Shown here one piece after another: positions 44,171 through 53,429 of a stretch of DNA of 64,000 bases. The stretch lies in contig OZ253453.1 of NCBI GenBank assembly GCA_965261455.1, positions 992,001-1,056,000 on the forward strand, written 5' to 3'. Source of the stretch: DAOUKH01 sp965261455 (lineage in GTDB: Bacteria > Chloroflexota > Dehalococcoidia > SHYB01). A model generated the notes under the pieces. That model saw only the letters and a program-made list of their open reading frames with translations. It had not been told where the DNA came from and did no database searches. Both the position numbers and the translations under genes were made by a program. Position 1 is the stretch's first letter. Each line of letters opens with the position of its first letter.

Positions 44171-45391
44171 ATGACAACGACAAACGGAGTACTCGCCGGC
44201 ATTCGCGTCTTGGATCTGGGGCGCATGATGGCCGGGCCTTACTGCGGCAAGCTTCTCGCCATGATGGGCGCCGAGGTCATCAAGATCGAGAATGAGGCGC
44301 GCTTCGACACGACGCGTATCCTCCCGCCGGTGGTCGAGGGGCACGCGGGCAAGAACGGCAGCGTAAGCTACAACACCCTCAACACGGATAAGCAGAGCCT
44401 CCTCATCGACCTCAGCCACCCGACGGGGAAGGAGCTGTTTCTCGACCTCGTACGCTTGAGCGACGTGGTGCTTGAAAACTTCTCGCCGAGGGTCATGCCC
44501 AAGCTCGGACTCCACTACGAGGCGCTGCGGGCCGTGCGGCCGGACATCATTCTCGCCTCCCTTTCGGGCTTCGGCGCAACGGGGCCGGAGAAGGACTACA
44601 TGTCGTATGCGACGGTCATCGAGGGCTTGTCCGGCATCACCGCTTTGAACACCTTTGCCGACGGCGACCCTTGGGGCGGCGGCCCCCCCTTCCCCGACTA
44701 CTTCATGGGCGCGACGGCTTCGCTGGCGATAGCCGTGGCGCTGACACACCGGGACCGCACCGGTGAGGGGCAGCACGTGGACGTCTCACAGTTGCAGTCA
44801 GCCGTGATGTTGTTTCCTGAAGCGGTGCTCGACTTCGAACTGAATGGCCGCGTGGCCGAGCCGATGGGGAACGTCAGGCAGGGGTCTGCTCCCGCTGGGG
44901 TGTACCAATGCGCCGGCGAGGACCGCTGGATCGCGCTGGACGTAACGACCGACGAGGAGTGGAAGGGCTTGTGCCAAGCGCTCGGCGAGCCCTCGCTCGC
45001 GGCCGACCGCAGGTTCGCGACGGCCGCCGCCAGAAAGCAGAACATTGGAGAGATCGAGGGCTGGCTCGCCGAGAAAGCGAGTTCGCGAGACGCCGAAGAG
45101 CTATTTCACGCACTCCAGCGCCGAGGGGTCAAGGCAGCTATATCCACCAGCGTCAAGGATCTGCTCGATGACCCGCACATGCAGGTCAGGGGCCTCCTCA
45201 CGGAAGTAGACCATCCGCTCAGTGGGAGGGGAATCTCGGTTCACGCGCCTTGGCGGCTGGAGGAGACACCCAGCCGTATCGAGAAAGCCGCCGCCCGCTT
45301 GGGTGAGCACACCCGTCCGATCCTGCGCGAACTTTTGGGTCTATGTGAGACTCGTGTTAGCGAGCTGGAGTACGAGCGGGTCGTGGTGTAG
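44171..45391 (+). CDS. CaiB/BaiF CoA-transferase family protein
   Basis: A 406-residue family III CoA-transferase. It has VLAGIRVLDLGRMMAGPYCGKLLA, GAEVIKIE, the probable catalytic Asp in PFPDYFMGATAS, and GEGQHVDVSQLQSA. GAAGGGGAAG precedes the ATG. Adjacent and probably co-transcribed with the Glu-variant transferase. The pair could work as a heterodimer, as described for some family III enzymes such as benzylsuccinate CoA-transferase, but this is inference. Confidence 0.87.
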   Translation: MTTTNGVLAGIRVLDLGRMMAGPYCGKLLAMMGAEVIKIENEARFDTTRILPPVVEGHAGKNGSVSYNTLNTDKQSLLIDLSHPTGKELFLDLVRLSDVVLENFSPRVMPKLGLHYEALRAVRPDIILASLSGFGATGPEKDYMSYATVIEGLSGITALNTFADGDPWGGGPPFPDYFMGATASLAIAVALTHRDRTGEGQHVDVSQLQSAVMLFPEAVLDFELNGRVAEPMGNVRQGSAPAGVYQCAGEDRWIALDVTTDEEWKGLCQALGEPSLAADRRFATAAARKQNIGEIEGWLAEKASSRDAEELFHALQRRGVKAAISTSVKDLLDDPHMQVRGLLTEVDHPLSGRGISVHAPWRLEETPSRIEKAAARLGEHTRPILRELLGLCETRVSELEYERVVV

Positions 45392-45395
45392 TAGT

Positions 45396-46289
45396 GTGGG
45401 GCTCGACGTAGCCGGCGCGGCATGGCGTAAGAGCTACGCCTTTGCTCGACAGCAGCCGCTAGGGTTCGCGGGAGCGCTCATCCTCGCCGTGACGCTGGTG
45501 ATGGCGACTTTTGGGCCACTGCTCGTGGGTGACCCCGCCCTCTTCCGCTTCGACGAACGTTTGCTCGCGCCGTCATGGGCACACCCACTGGGAACGGACG
45601 GCTTTGGACGGGACGTACTTGCGCGCATCGTAGTTGGCGCACGAACCGAGGTGATCGTCACCGTGGCCGCAGTGGTCCTCGGCTCAGGCTCCGGAGCGAT
45701 TCTCGGCCTGATTAGCGGATACTATGGCGGAAAGGTGGATGACGTCATCCAGCGCGTCGTAGACGCCCTGATGGCGTTCCCGGTGCTCGTGTTGGCCTTG
45801 GCCATTGTGGCGGTGATGGGAGCGGGGGCCTTCAGCATTATCGTGGCGATCTCGGTGCCGTTGGCGGCGAGATCAAGCCGCGTCGTGCGAGCCACAGCGC
45901 TAAGCGTCAAGAGTACGGAGTTCGTCATGGCCGCAAGAGCGCTCGGCGGCAGCGGACCACGGATCATGCGCTCGCACATAGCGCCTCAGTGCTTCGCGCC
46001 TTTCGTTGTGATCAGCACGGCAATGCTTGGGATAGCGATTCTGGCCGAGGCGGCGCTGAGCTATTTGGGGTTTGGTCCGCCGCCTCCCTCAGTTTCGTGG
46101 GGCGGCATGCTCTCGTCTGACGCCACGGAATTCTTCCGAAAGGCCTGGTGGATCGCGGTCTTCCCCGGCGTCGCCATCAGCCTCCTCGTGTTCGCCGTCA
46201 ACATGCTCGGAGACACCTTGCGCGACGTGACGGACCCGCGTTTGCGGAATCTTGTGGCAGGTGGCGGTGAAGGCCTTCAAGGCGGGTGA
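45396..46289 (+). CDS. ABC transporter permease, DppC type
   Basis: A 297-residue permease. TM1 is at about 22-44, GTDGFGRDVLARIV at about 66, five core helices, and the coupling loop EFVMAARALGGSGPRIMRSHI. The GTG at 45396 lies 5 bp after the CoA-transferase stop, so the genes are in one operon; the frame open upstream is a shadow. Unlike the chromosomal DppC at 15793 it has the normal family length. Confidence 0.9.
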   Translation: MGLDVAGAAWRKSYAFARQQPLGFAGALILAVTLVMATFGPLLVGDPALFRFDERLLAPSWAHPLGTDGFGRDVLARIVVGARTEVIVTVAAVVLGSGSGAILGLISGYYGGKVDDVIQRVVDALMAFPVLVLALAIVAVMGAGAFSIIVAISVPLAARSSRVVRATALSVKSTEFVMAARALGGSGPRIMRSHIAPQCFAPFVVISTAMLGIAILAEAALSYLGFGPPPPSVSWGGMLSSDATEFFRKAWWIAVFPGVAISLLVFAVNMLGDTLRDVTDPRLRNLVAGGGEGLQGG

Positions 46290-46352
46290 GGGAACCCTAG
46301 GCGCCATGTGTGTTTCGGACCATGCGGCCTCCGCGCGGAAAGGGACGTAGCC

Positions 46353-47309
46353 GTGCATCGGTACATCGCACGCCGGATTGCATCGCTGTTCGTTGTCCTC
46401 GTCATCATGTCCGTGGTGGTGTTCATCATTTTGCGGGCATTGCCGGGCGACGTCGTCGACGTCCTCCAAGGCGAAGAGTCGACGACCCTCACCGCCGAGC
46501 AAGAAGAGGCCCTGCGTAAGCGGCTCGGGATCGATAGGCCGCTCCACGAGCAGTACTTTTCCTGGATCGGAGGCATCCTGACTCGTGGAGACTTCGGCTC
46601 CTCTCTGTACACACAACAGAGTGTCAACACCCTGTTCAAACAACGCCTCCCGGTCACGATATTGCTGACCGTTTACAGCATTGGCTTCATGGTGCTGATT
46701 GGAATACCCCTGGGCATCATAAGCGCGCTACGACCCAACTCCCCAGTCGACCTCCTCGCCCGGATCGTCGCCGTCCTGGGCCTCTCGGTGCCGAGTTTCT
46801 GGCTTGGGATCCTTTCGCTCGTCGCACTCGTGACGTGGCTGAACTGGAGCCCGCCGCTGGGCTACAGCGGACCGATCGCGGATCTGTCCGAGCACGCGCA
46901 GCAAATGGTGTTGCCAGCCGTGATCGGTGGCCTGGCCTTCGGCGCAATCCTCGCCCGAATGACGCGTTCAAGCATGCTGGAGGTGATGGGCGACGACTAC
47001 ATCCGGACCGCGCGGAGCAAGGGGTTAGCCGAGCGGTTCGTCGTCGCCCGCCACGCCGCACCGAACGTCATGCTCCCCGTTCTCACCGTCATCGGCATAC
47101 AGGCGGCTGCCGTGATCGGAGGTGTGGTCGTTCTTGAGAGCGTGTTCAGCTTACCCGGGTTCGGAACCTTGATGATCGACGCGGTGCGCAACCGCGACTA
47201 CATCGTCGTGCAGTCCGCGTTGATGCTGGTCGCCGCAGCTGTGATTCTAATCAACCTGGTGACGGACGTGCTGTACGCATACGTCGACCCCAGGGTCCGC
47301 TACGACTAG
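46353..47309 (+). CDS. ABC transporter permease, DppB type
   Basis: A 318-residue permease. TM1 is at about 9-31, then an external loop (EEALRKRLGIDRPLHEQYF, the usual DppB segment), core helices, and the coupling loop GDDYIRTARSKGLAERFVVARH. The GTG at 46353 has AAAGGGACGTAGCC upstream. Gene order DppC then DppB is reversed relative to most operons. No ATP-binding gene follows. Confidence 0.9.
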   Translation: MHRYIARRIASLFVVLVIMSVVVFIILRALPGDVVDVLQGEESTTLTAEQEEALRKRLGIDRPLHEQYFSWIGGILTRGDFGSSLYTQQSVNTLFKQRLPVTILLTVYSIGFMVLIGIPLGIISALRPNSPVDLLARIVAVLGLSVPSFWLGILSLVALVTWLNWSPPLGYSGPIADLSEHAQQMVLPAVIGGLAFGAILARMTRSSMLEVMGDDYIRTARSKGLAERFVVARHAAPNVMLPVLTVIGIQAAAVIGGVVVLESVFSLPGFGTLMIDAVRNRDYIVVQSALMLVAAAVILINLVTDVLYAYVDPRVRYD

Positions 47310-47325
47310 GGCGACTTACCAACGC

Positions 47326-47580
47326 TCAACACCGCGCGACGCGAAGTCCCCATAGGCTGTTCTTGATGGTTGGTTGGGGCCTACTGGACCAATCTGAACC
47401 GTAACACGAAGGTTCTCGATTCTGTCCACCCTGGTACCCCTGCCTGGCCAAATCGAGAACCGAGGCCCCTTCGCTGGTCACGCCGTCCGACGGCATGGAG
47501 ATGGTGCAGGTGAGCGTGGCCTCGTTTCCCACGACCGCCACACTCTTGACGAAGTTGCGGATGGCACGCAACCGCGTCAC
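47326..47580 (-). pseudogene. possible serine-recombinase C-terminal remnant
   Basis: A minus-strand stretch reads RNFVKSVAVVGNEATLTCTI then MPSDGVTSEGASVLDL, resembling the C-terminal tail of large serine recombinases. It is short, has no start signal, and breaks off at about 47400 with a neighbouring frame continuing. The rest of the 47310-47774 gap shows only a hairpin at 47641. Confidence 0.3.
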
Positions 47581-47640
47581 TGTTCGCGTGGGCGCTCAGA
47601 TGCCGAGGGGGCATGCGCGGCGCGCTAGCAGATACGTACA

Positions 47641-47673
47641 GGGGGGCTGTCACCTTTGCAGCGACAGCCCTCC
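47641..47673. terminator. 11-bp hairpin downstream of both convergent blocks
   Basis: GGGGGGCTGTC pairs with GACAGCCCTCC (one G-T pair) around an 11-nt loop. It lies between the rightward transport operon and the leftward defence block and could end transcription from either side. No T-run. Confidence 0.35.
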
Positions 47674-47774
47674 TAGCTTCTCATATGTACGGCCCCGGCA
47701 AGAGCGACATGTGGCATGACGAGTTGAGAAGCGTTGCTAGGTATGCTGTTTGCAATGATCTTCGGAATATGCTC

Positions 47775-48480
47775 TCAGGAGCCGAGGTCTAACGACAAGC
47801 ACCAAGGAGATTTACGACAGTGATAGACGGTGTTCGGAGTGGTGCAGGACTGGTCGACGACCACACGCGGATAATCGCCCCTGGCAAGAGCAGGTAGCGC
47901 AACCGTGAATGCGTTCTCGAAGACCGTCCCGTATCTCCCTCCGATGACATTGCAATTGGCATAGTGTGCCAACACGACTTGAGGATCCATCGTGGCCAAA
48001 TCACAAAGGGCGACGCGATAACACTGGTCATTCGAGGCCCATGCCGTTTCAGCGTAAGCTAGAGCTTTCTTACCAAAGAGAGAGTCAACGGCACTCATGG
48101 CTCTCTCCGATTCGTCACATTGAAACGCTGGGTAAGGGAAGTCCCTGCCGTCGACCGCAATGTCGTCGAGTGGCGCGTCAAACTCCACCAGCACCGGTGT
48201 GTCGTTATACGACGTACGGTTGTGGTGCCAGGCATAGTAGGCCGCCCCCCTCGACGGTACCACACGCACAGAGGGCAGGCCGTGTCGCCGACTCTCGTCT
48301 AGTATCTGAAGTACTTAGATCAGCCTTGCGGCCCAGCCTGTCATCGGGCAGCCTCCAACTCTGCAGCATGTTCCATGTCCCTTGCCCTTCGATGAGACCG
48401 TTCTCCCTTATCGATGCAATAGTCTGATCCGCCGATGAGGCGGGCACGGCAATCCCTCTAAAGAAGCGCAGGGTTGTCAT
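47775..48480 (-). pseudogene. frameshifted unknown protein at the end of the defence block
   Basis: Two minus-strand frames form one protein of about 235 residues. The first starts at 48480 (MTTLRFFRGIAVPASSADQ, then SIRENGLIEG and GTWNMLQSW). It runs to a GGGGGG tract near 48247-48252, after which the sequence continues in the other frame (AAYYAWHHNRTSYND, then VLVEFDAPLDDIAVDG) to 47775. Removing one G joins them seamlessly (CACGTVEGAAYYAWHHN). No family is firmly recognised; a mono-ADP-ribosyltransferase-like fold is only a guess. It could be a true break, phase variation, or an assembly error. Confidence 0.6.
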
Positions 48481-48590
48481 CGATATACGCGCCAGATCCG
48501 AATGTTCTATAGCTGCCCGAAGATTCCCTCAGGAATCCGCACCTGTTGGAGATCTCTGTCTGTGTCATGATCGTAGATTCGTCCCTATCG

Positions 48591-49721
48591 TCAACGCCGA
48601 AGTCTGAGGTGGACTTCCGATGGTTCCTCACCGAATGCGCGGAGTAGCTTGCAAGCATTACGAACAAACTGCGAACCGCCATATTGGGTGTCCATCCGTA
48701 TCCTTGTATTCCTTACCGGAGCCCCGCCCCCTCGAAACTCATCCTCGCTCGGACTCAGAAGCTTTCGGCTGGGATGTGTGGGGGATTGAACCTCACAATT
48801 CTCCACATTCAACCGGCCTTCCTGGTATAGCCAAAATGCGATCTCCTCCATCATGTGTTTCCAAGACCTGACGGCTACCTGCGTTCCGTTGTGAAACCTA
48901 ATGGCCACCGGAGCATTCCTGCCCCTCGGCTGAATGAATCGCGGAGCCTGGTCAAGAGGAATCTCCTGCTCCCGTGTAGCGTCCAGAGCGCGTATCGCCT
49001 GAACTGCGGGCTGTGACCCGACCTGCGCTCCGCCCTGAGAGGACGCGTGGAGGATATCCCGAACAGCGGCGCTGACGATGCTCCTGAAATGGCTGATTTG
49101 GTCTGGCGTCTTGTCCTTGGCTCCAACCCAATCCATTACCAGGGCTACAAGGTCGTCGGAGGGTCTGTCCATCAACTCACGGCGTAGCCTCTCTCTTATG
49201 ACCCGCGTGGCTCTCAAGCCATCTACCCACTGAAGGAATCCTTGCGGGTCGCCGACCTTGTCCTTGCAGGTTGAAAGTCTCTGTATTGCAGTCTGGTCAG
49301 GGTTACGCAGGTCGAGAACAAGGAATGGCTCCACGTCCATCTGCTTGACCCTTCCTTGGTTCCCCTCCGAATAGAAGCGGTATTCGATCCCATTTGTGTA
49401 GATACCAAGCATCGCCGTGGGAACCTGACTGAAGTAGCTGGCCAATTGGCCGCTGTCGTCCAAGGGCATGCTTGCTTTCTTGCATTCGATCAGAATACGC
49501 ACTTCGCCATCCGGCCTGATCGCGTAGTCACAATTCTTCTTCGTCGAGCCCATTCGTATCGGGAACTGCATGAGGACTTCGGTAGGATCGTGCGCGTCGT
49601 AGCCAAGGGCATCAATGAACGGGCTCACCAAGTACTGCTCTGTCGCTCTTTCAGAGAATCCGGCAAGCTGCATGCCTTGGACCCTCTCGGCCAATTCATG
49701 CATTTGGACTTCCACACTCAT
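48591..49721 (-). CDS. HsdR N-terminal-type nuclease domain protein
   Basis: A 376-residue protein. The N-terminal ~170 residues resemble the type I restriction HsdR N-terminal (PD-(D/E)XK) domain found in stand-alone proteins: ATEQYLVSPFIDALGYD, then CDYAIRPDGEVRILIECKKA with the D...ExK metal-binding pattern (about 64-83), and GQLASYF. The rest has no helicase motifs and is of unknown function (KTPDQISHFRSIV, PVAIRFHNGTQVAVRSWKHM). It lies 108 bp downstream of hsdR and could be an accessory nuclease. Confidence 0.78.
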   Translation of the reverse strand: MSVEVQMHELAERVQGMQLAGFSERATEQYLVSPFIDALGYDAHDPTEVLMQFPIRMGSTKKNCDYAIRPDGEVRILIECKKASMPLDDSGQLASYFSQVPTAMLGIYTNGIEYRFYSEGNQGRVKQMDVEPFLVLDLRNPDQTAIQRLSTCKDKVGDPQGFLQWVDGLRATRVIRERLRRELMDRPSDDLVALVMDWVGAKDKTPDQISHFRSIVSAAVRDILHASSQGGAQVGSQPAVQAIRALDATREQEIPLDQAPRFIQPRGRNAPVAIRFHNGTQVAVRSWKHMMEEIAFWLYQEGRLNVENCEVQSPTHPSRKLLSPSEDEFRGGGAPVRNTRIRMDTQYGGSQFVRNACKLLRAFGEEPSEVHLRLRR

Positions 49722-49829
49722 GGCAACAAAGGACTCCTCCGCAGGCAGCCTAGCAGGCCGACTAGTACTCGCTGACGATCAAGATTGCCGCAGTCATTGG
49801 CGACGCTGAACCGATTTCGCGTCTCCCAA

Positions 49830-52800
49830 CTATTGGCCAACCCTGTCTACCGGCACGCTGGCAGACGTGACAGGCACCAAATAGGTGGAGGCGAAGTTCA
49901 TTTCCGAAAGCCACCGCCGGAACGATTCGTTGTCGCTGAACTGCTTGAATAGCTCCGTGTGGTCTGCGACCTGTTCGGTCATAGCACGTTCCAGGGCCTT
50001 GTCGTGCTCGATACGCGCGTTCTGCTTGTCGGAGTTGGCCATGGCGTTCTGGTACGCCTTGTCCCCGGCAACCTTCGTGGGCAACTCTTCGGCAATCACC
50101 TTCTGGATCTTGTCTGGATCCCTCCACTCGATGTTGCCGAACCGGTCGTTGAAGTCCTTGATGATGTTGGAGAGCCGGTCCAGCTCCGGTGCCGGCTTCT
50201 GCCCTCCACCCTCGGTGGGGACCGGGCCGATCTCCGCGTCCTCATCGGGGAGTTGGATGTCCTGTACCGCCTGTTTCTCCACGCGGTAGCTGTCCATGTC
50301 GATGGCTTCGAGGATCCCCTTCGACAGGTCGTCCTCGGCGGGGGCGGGCAGCTTGGGAACGAGGAACGTCAGGAAGATGGAGAGCTTCTCCCACTCGGCG
50401 TAGGTGTAGGGCAGGATGACTGCCAAGAACCCGTAGGCGCGGAGGAACGCCTTCGCCCTGCCCTTGAATTCCACCTGGCCATCCTCGTCCAATTGCTCTC
50501 GATAGGTCGCCACGCAGGCGTCCAGGATGGGATCGAGCTGGTCACGGTCGGCTCCCGAAAGGTACAGCGCCACCAACTCGTCCACCTCGGCTGAGCCGTA
50601 GACCTGATAGCCGTCCAGCGCCGCCTTGAGGTCGTGCAGCCTGTCGGGGTCGGTTTCGTCCGCCAGGATGGTCGTCTTGTAGTAGTCGGCGAAGGCGTAC
50701 TGGATGGTGTCGGCGTCGTTGGCGAAGTCCAGCACGAAGGCGTCGTGCTTCTTGGGATGCGCCCGGTTGAGGCGCGATAGCGTCTGCACCGCCTTCACGC
50801 CGGACAGCGGCTTGTCCACATACATCGTGTGCAGCAGCGGCTCGTCGTAGCCGGTCTGGAACTTGTCGGCGCAGACGAGGAAGCGGTAAGGGTCTTTCTT
50901 GATGTTGTCGGCGATCAGATTGGACGAGAAGCCGTTGAGTGACGCCTCGGTGACCTTGACGCCGCCGTATTCGTGCTCGCCGGAGAAGGCGACGATGGCC
51001 CGGTATGGACTCTTGCGCGCCTCTAGATAGTCCCGCATGGCGTCGTAGTAGCTGATGGCCCGCCGGATGCTGCTGGTAACCACCATGGCCCGAGCCTGGC
51101 CGCCTATCTTCCGCAAGCCGGCCACCTGCTCGTGGAAGTGGTCCACCATGATCTCGGCCTTAAGGCGGATGGCCTGATCATGGTCCTCGACATAGCGGCG
51201 CAGCTTCTTCCCAGCTCGCTTGGTATCGAACTCCGGGTCTCCCTCGACCGTCTTCACCAGCCGGTAGTAGGTGTCCACCGGCGTGTAGTGCCGCAGCACG
51301 TCGATGATGAACCCCTCCTGGATCGCCTGCTTCATGGTGTAGGAGTGGAAGGGCACGTGCTTGGTGCGCCCGCTTTCGGGCACGGGTGTGCCGAAGATCT
51401 CCAGGGTCTTGTTCTTGGGTGTGGCGGTGAAGGCGAAGTAGCTGGCATTGGGCAGGAGCTTCTTCGACTCCATCAGCCGGTTGATCTGGTCCTCGGTGGT
51501 CTCGTCGTCTTCTTCGGCGCCGGCTTCCCCCAGGGCCATCGACACCGAGGCCGACGTGCGCCCGCCCTGGCTTGAATGGGCTTCGTCGATGATGATGGCG
51601 AACTTCCGTCCCCGGTGGTCGTTGCCGATGGCATCGAGGATGAAGGGGAACTTCTGGACGGTCGTGATGACGATACGCTTGCCCTCGTGGAGCAGCGCGC
51701 CGAGATGACCGGAGCTCTCGGCATGGCCCACCACGGAGCCGACCTGAGCGAACTGCTTGATGGTGCCCTTGATCTGCCTATCTAGCACTCTCCGGTCGGT
51801 GACGACGACCACCGAATCGAAGAGGGCGTTGCCGTCCCGCTCCAGCCCGATGAGCTGGTGGGCCAGCCAGGCAATGGAGTTGGACTTGCCGCTGCCCGCC
51901 GAGTGCTGGATCAGATACTTGGGGCCGACTCCCCTACTGGACACGTCCGCCAACAGCTTGCGCACCACGTCGAGCTGGTGGTAGCGGGGCCATAGCTGCA
52001 CCCGATTCCTGCGGCCGGTCTTGTCGTCCTTCGACTCGACGATCTGGGCGTAGTTCTCGATGATGTCGGTGAGTCCGTCGCGGGTGAGGACCTGCTTCCA
52101 CAGGTAGTCGGTCTTGAGGCCGTTGGGGTTCGGAGGGTTGCCCGCGCCGTCGTTCCACCCCCGGTTGAAGGGCAGGAACCACGACGCCTTGCCCTGAAGG
52201 TGCGTGCAGAAGCGCACCTCGTGATCGTCGACGGCGAAGTGGGCCAGGCAGCGGCCAAGCTCGAAGAGCTTCTCCCTTGGGTTGCGGTCCCGCTTGTACT
52301 GCTCGACGGCATCGTCCACCGTCTGCTTGGTCAGGCTGTTCTTCAGCTCGAAGGTCGCGATGGGCAGGCCATTGATGAACAGGCACAGGTCGAGGGCAAG
52401 CTGTGTATTGTCGCGGCTGTACTGGAGTTGGCGCGTGATGCTGAAGCGGTTCTGCCCGTGCTGGACCTTGGCCTTCTCGTTCCCCGGCGACGGCGTGCCG
52501 TAGAGCAGGTCGATCTGATGGGGCCCGTGCCTGATGCCACCGCGCAGCACCTCGATGGTGCCGCGCTTGGCGATTTCTCCCTGTAGCCGAGCCAGGAACT
52601 TGCGCCGCGTCGGACTGTCTTGATCGAGGTCGAGCGACTCGGCGGCGATGGGCTGGGTGTCCCGGAGGAAGGCGGCGAGATGGACGAGGTCCACGCAGTA
52701 CTCGCGGTCGTAGTCGTGCGGGTCGCCGCCGACCCAGCCTGCGTTGTACACGGCCGGCCGCTCATGTATCGCGCCCGGCTCTGGCGGATCGCAGGGGTGG

Positions 52801-52859
52801 CCCGCCATCGCCGTGCAGATGAGACGCTCAAGTCCCTTCTCGCTGGTGTCGGTGGTCAC
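49830..52859 (-). CDS. hsdR: type I restriction endonuclease subunit R
   Basis: A 1009-residue motor/nuclease subunit that translocates and cuts unmodified DNA. The N-terminal PD-(D/E)XK-type region carries NGLPIATFELKN (about 158-169). The SF2 helicase has Walker A HSAGSGKSNS, the DEAH box IIDEAHSSQGG, FTATP, and a later motif with LSRLNRAHPKK. A C-terminal helical domain follows. The length is normal. It starts with GTG at 52859, one base after the DUF5615 gene's stop, so it is translated from the same mRNA as hsdS. Confidence 0.94.
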   Translation of the reverse strand: MTTDTSEKGLERLICTAMAGHPCDPPEPGAIHERPAVYNAGWVGGDPHDYDREYCVDLVHLAAFLRDTQPIAAESLDLDQDSPTRRKFLARLQGEIAKRGTIEVLRGGIRHGPHQIDLLYGTPSPGNEKAKVQHGQNRFSITRQLQYSRDNTQLALDLCLFINGLPIATFELKNSLTKQTVDDAVEQYKRDRNPREKLFELGRCLAHFAVDDHEVRFCTHLQGKASWFLPFNRGWNDGAGNPPNPNGLKTDYLWKQVLTRDGLTDIIENYAQIVESKDDKTGRRNRVQLWPRYHQLDVVRKLLADVSSRGVGPKYLIQHSAGSGKSNSIAWLAHQLIGLERDGNALFDSVVVVTDRRVLDRQIKGTIKQFAQVGSVVGHAESSGHLGALLHEGKRIVITTVQKFPFILDAIGNDHRGRKFAIIIDEAHSSQGGRTSASVSMALGEAGAEEDDETTEDQINRLMESKKLLPNASYFAFTATPKNKTLEIFGTPVPESGRTKHVPFHSYTMKQAIQEGFIIDVLRHYTPVDTYYRLVKTVEGDPEFDTKRAGKKLRRYVEDHDQAIRLKAEIMVDHFHEQVAGLRKIGGQARAMVVTSSIRRAISYYDAMRDYLEARKSPYRAIVAFSGEHEYGGVKVTEASLNGFSSNLIADNIKKDPYRFLVCADKFQTGYDEPLLHTMYVDKPLSGVKAVQTLSRLNRAHPKKHDAFVLDFANDADTIQYAFADYYKTTILADETDPDRLHDLKAALDGYQVYGSAEVDELVALYLSGADRDQLDPILDACVATYREQLDEDGQVEFKGRAKAFLRAYGFLAVILPYTYAEWEKLSIFLTFLVPKLPAPAEDDLSKGILEAIDMDSYRVEKQAVQDIQLPDEDAEIGPVPTEGGGQKPAPELDRLSNIIKDFNDRFGNIEWRDPDKIQKVIAEELPTKVAGDKAYQNAMANSDKQNARIEHDKALERAMTEQVADHTELFKQFSDNESFRRWLSEMNFASTYLVPVTSASVPVDRVGQ

Positions 52860-52860
52860 G

Positions 52861-53196
52861 CTATCCGTCGCCTCTTATCGGGATGTAGACCTCCCTCAAC
52901 TCCCCAGGCTGCGCCTCAGCGGCGGCGGCTCGAATGTCCTCGATCCTCGACCGGGCGTAAGGCCAAGCCCCAGAGAGCAGTACGATGATGGCCAGCCGCC
53001 TGCCCGCAAGGTTCTGCTGATGCCTCATGTTCTGGTCGGTAGTAATCAGAATCTCGTAGCCATCCTGTTCGGCGCTGTCGATCAGGTCTCCGTTGGCCAA
53101 CTGGTCCCACCCCTTGTCTGCCGCCGTATCGACTGAGTGTCCGGGGAGTTCCCGACTGAGGGGCCTGGGCGTGCCGTGATCAAACAGTATCTTCAA
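52861..53196 (-). CDS. DUF5615-like PIN-fold protein (possible toxin)
   Basis: A 111-residue protein beginning KILFDHGTPRPLSREL. It has LIDSAEQDGYEILITTDQNM and RRLAIIVLLSG, the pattern of DUF5615 PIN-like proteins (acidic residues in DHG, TTDQN). The TTG start at 53196 overlaps the DUF433 gene's stop by 4 bp (TTGA). The pair resembles a type II toxin-antitoxin module (PIN-like toxin with DUF433 partner). It is inserted, in frame with the transcription unit, between hsdS and hsdR. Confidence 0.8.
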   Translation of the reverse strand: MKILFDHGTPRPLSRELPGHSVDTAADKGWDQLANGDLIDSAEQDGYEILITTDQNMRHQQNLAGRRLAIIVLLSGAWPYARSRIEDIRAAAAEAQPGELREVYIPIRGDG

Positions 53197-53429
53197 GGCC
53201 TGCTCGCCGGCACGGGCGTCTTCAGGGAGTCGGCCACGTATTGCAGGACGGCTCTCACCTTCCATTCGTCCACGGGCGCGAACCACTCCATGAAGTCCTC
53301 GACGGTGGCGCCGGCCTCCAGGTTCTCGAACAGGGCGGATACGGGCAGTCTGCTGTCGGTGAACACCCACGCCCCGCTCACCCTGCCGGGCACACTCTCG
53401 ACCGCCGGGCACTTGCTCCAATCCGTCAT
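53193..53429 (-). CDS. DUF433 domain protein (possible antitoxin)
   Basis: A 78-residue DUF433 helix-turn-helix-like protein: SGAWVFTDSRLPVSALFENLEAGATVEDFMEWF is the family core (about 18-50), followed by VRAVLQYVADSL. DUF433 proteins are usual partners of DUF5615 PIN-like proteins. It overlaps hsdS upstream by 4 bp and the DUF5615 gene downstream by 4 bp, so all are translationally coupled. Confidence 0.85.
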   Translation of the reverse strand: MTDWSKCPAVESVPGRVSGAWVFTDSRLPVSALFENLEAGATVEDFMEWFAPVDEWKVRAVLQYVADSLKTPVPASRP

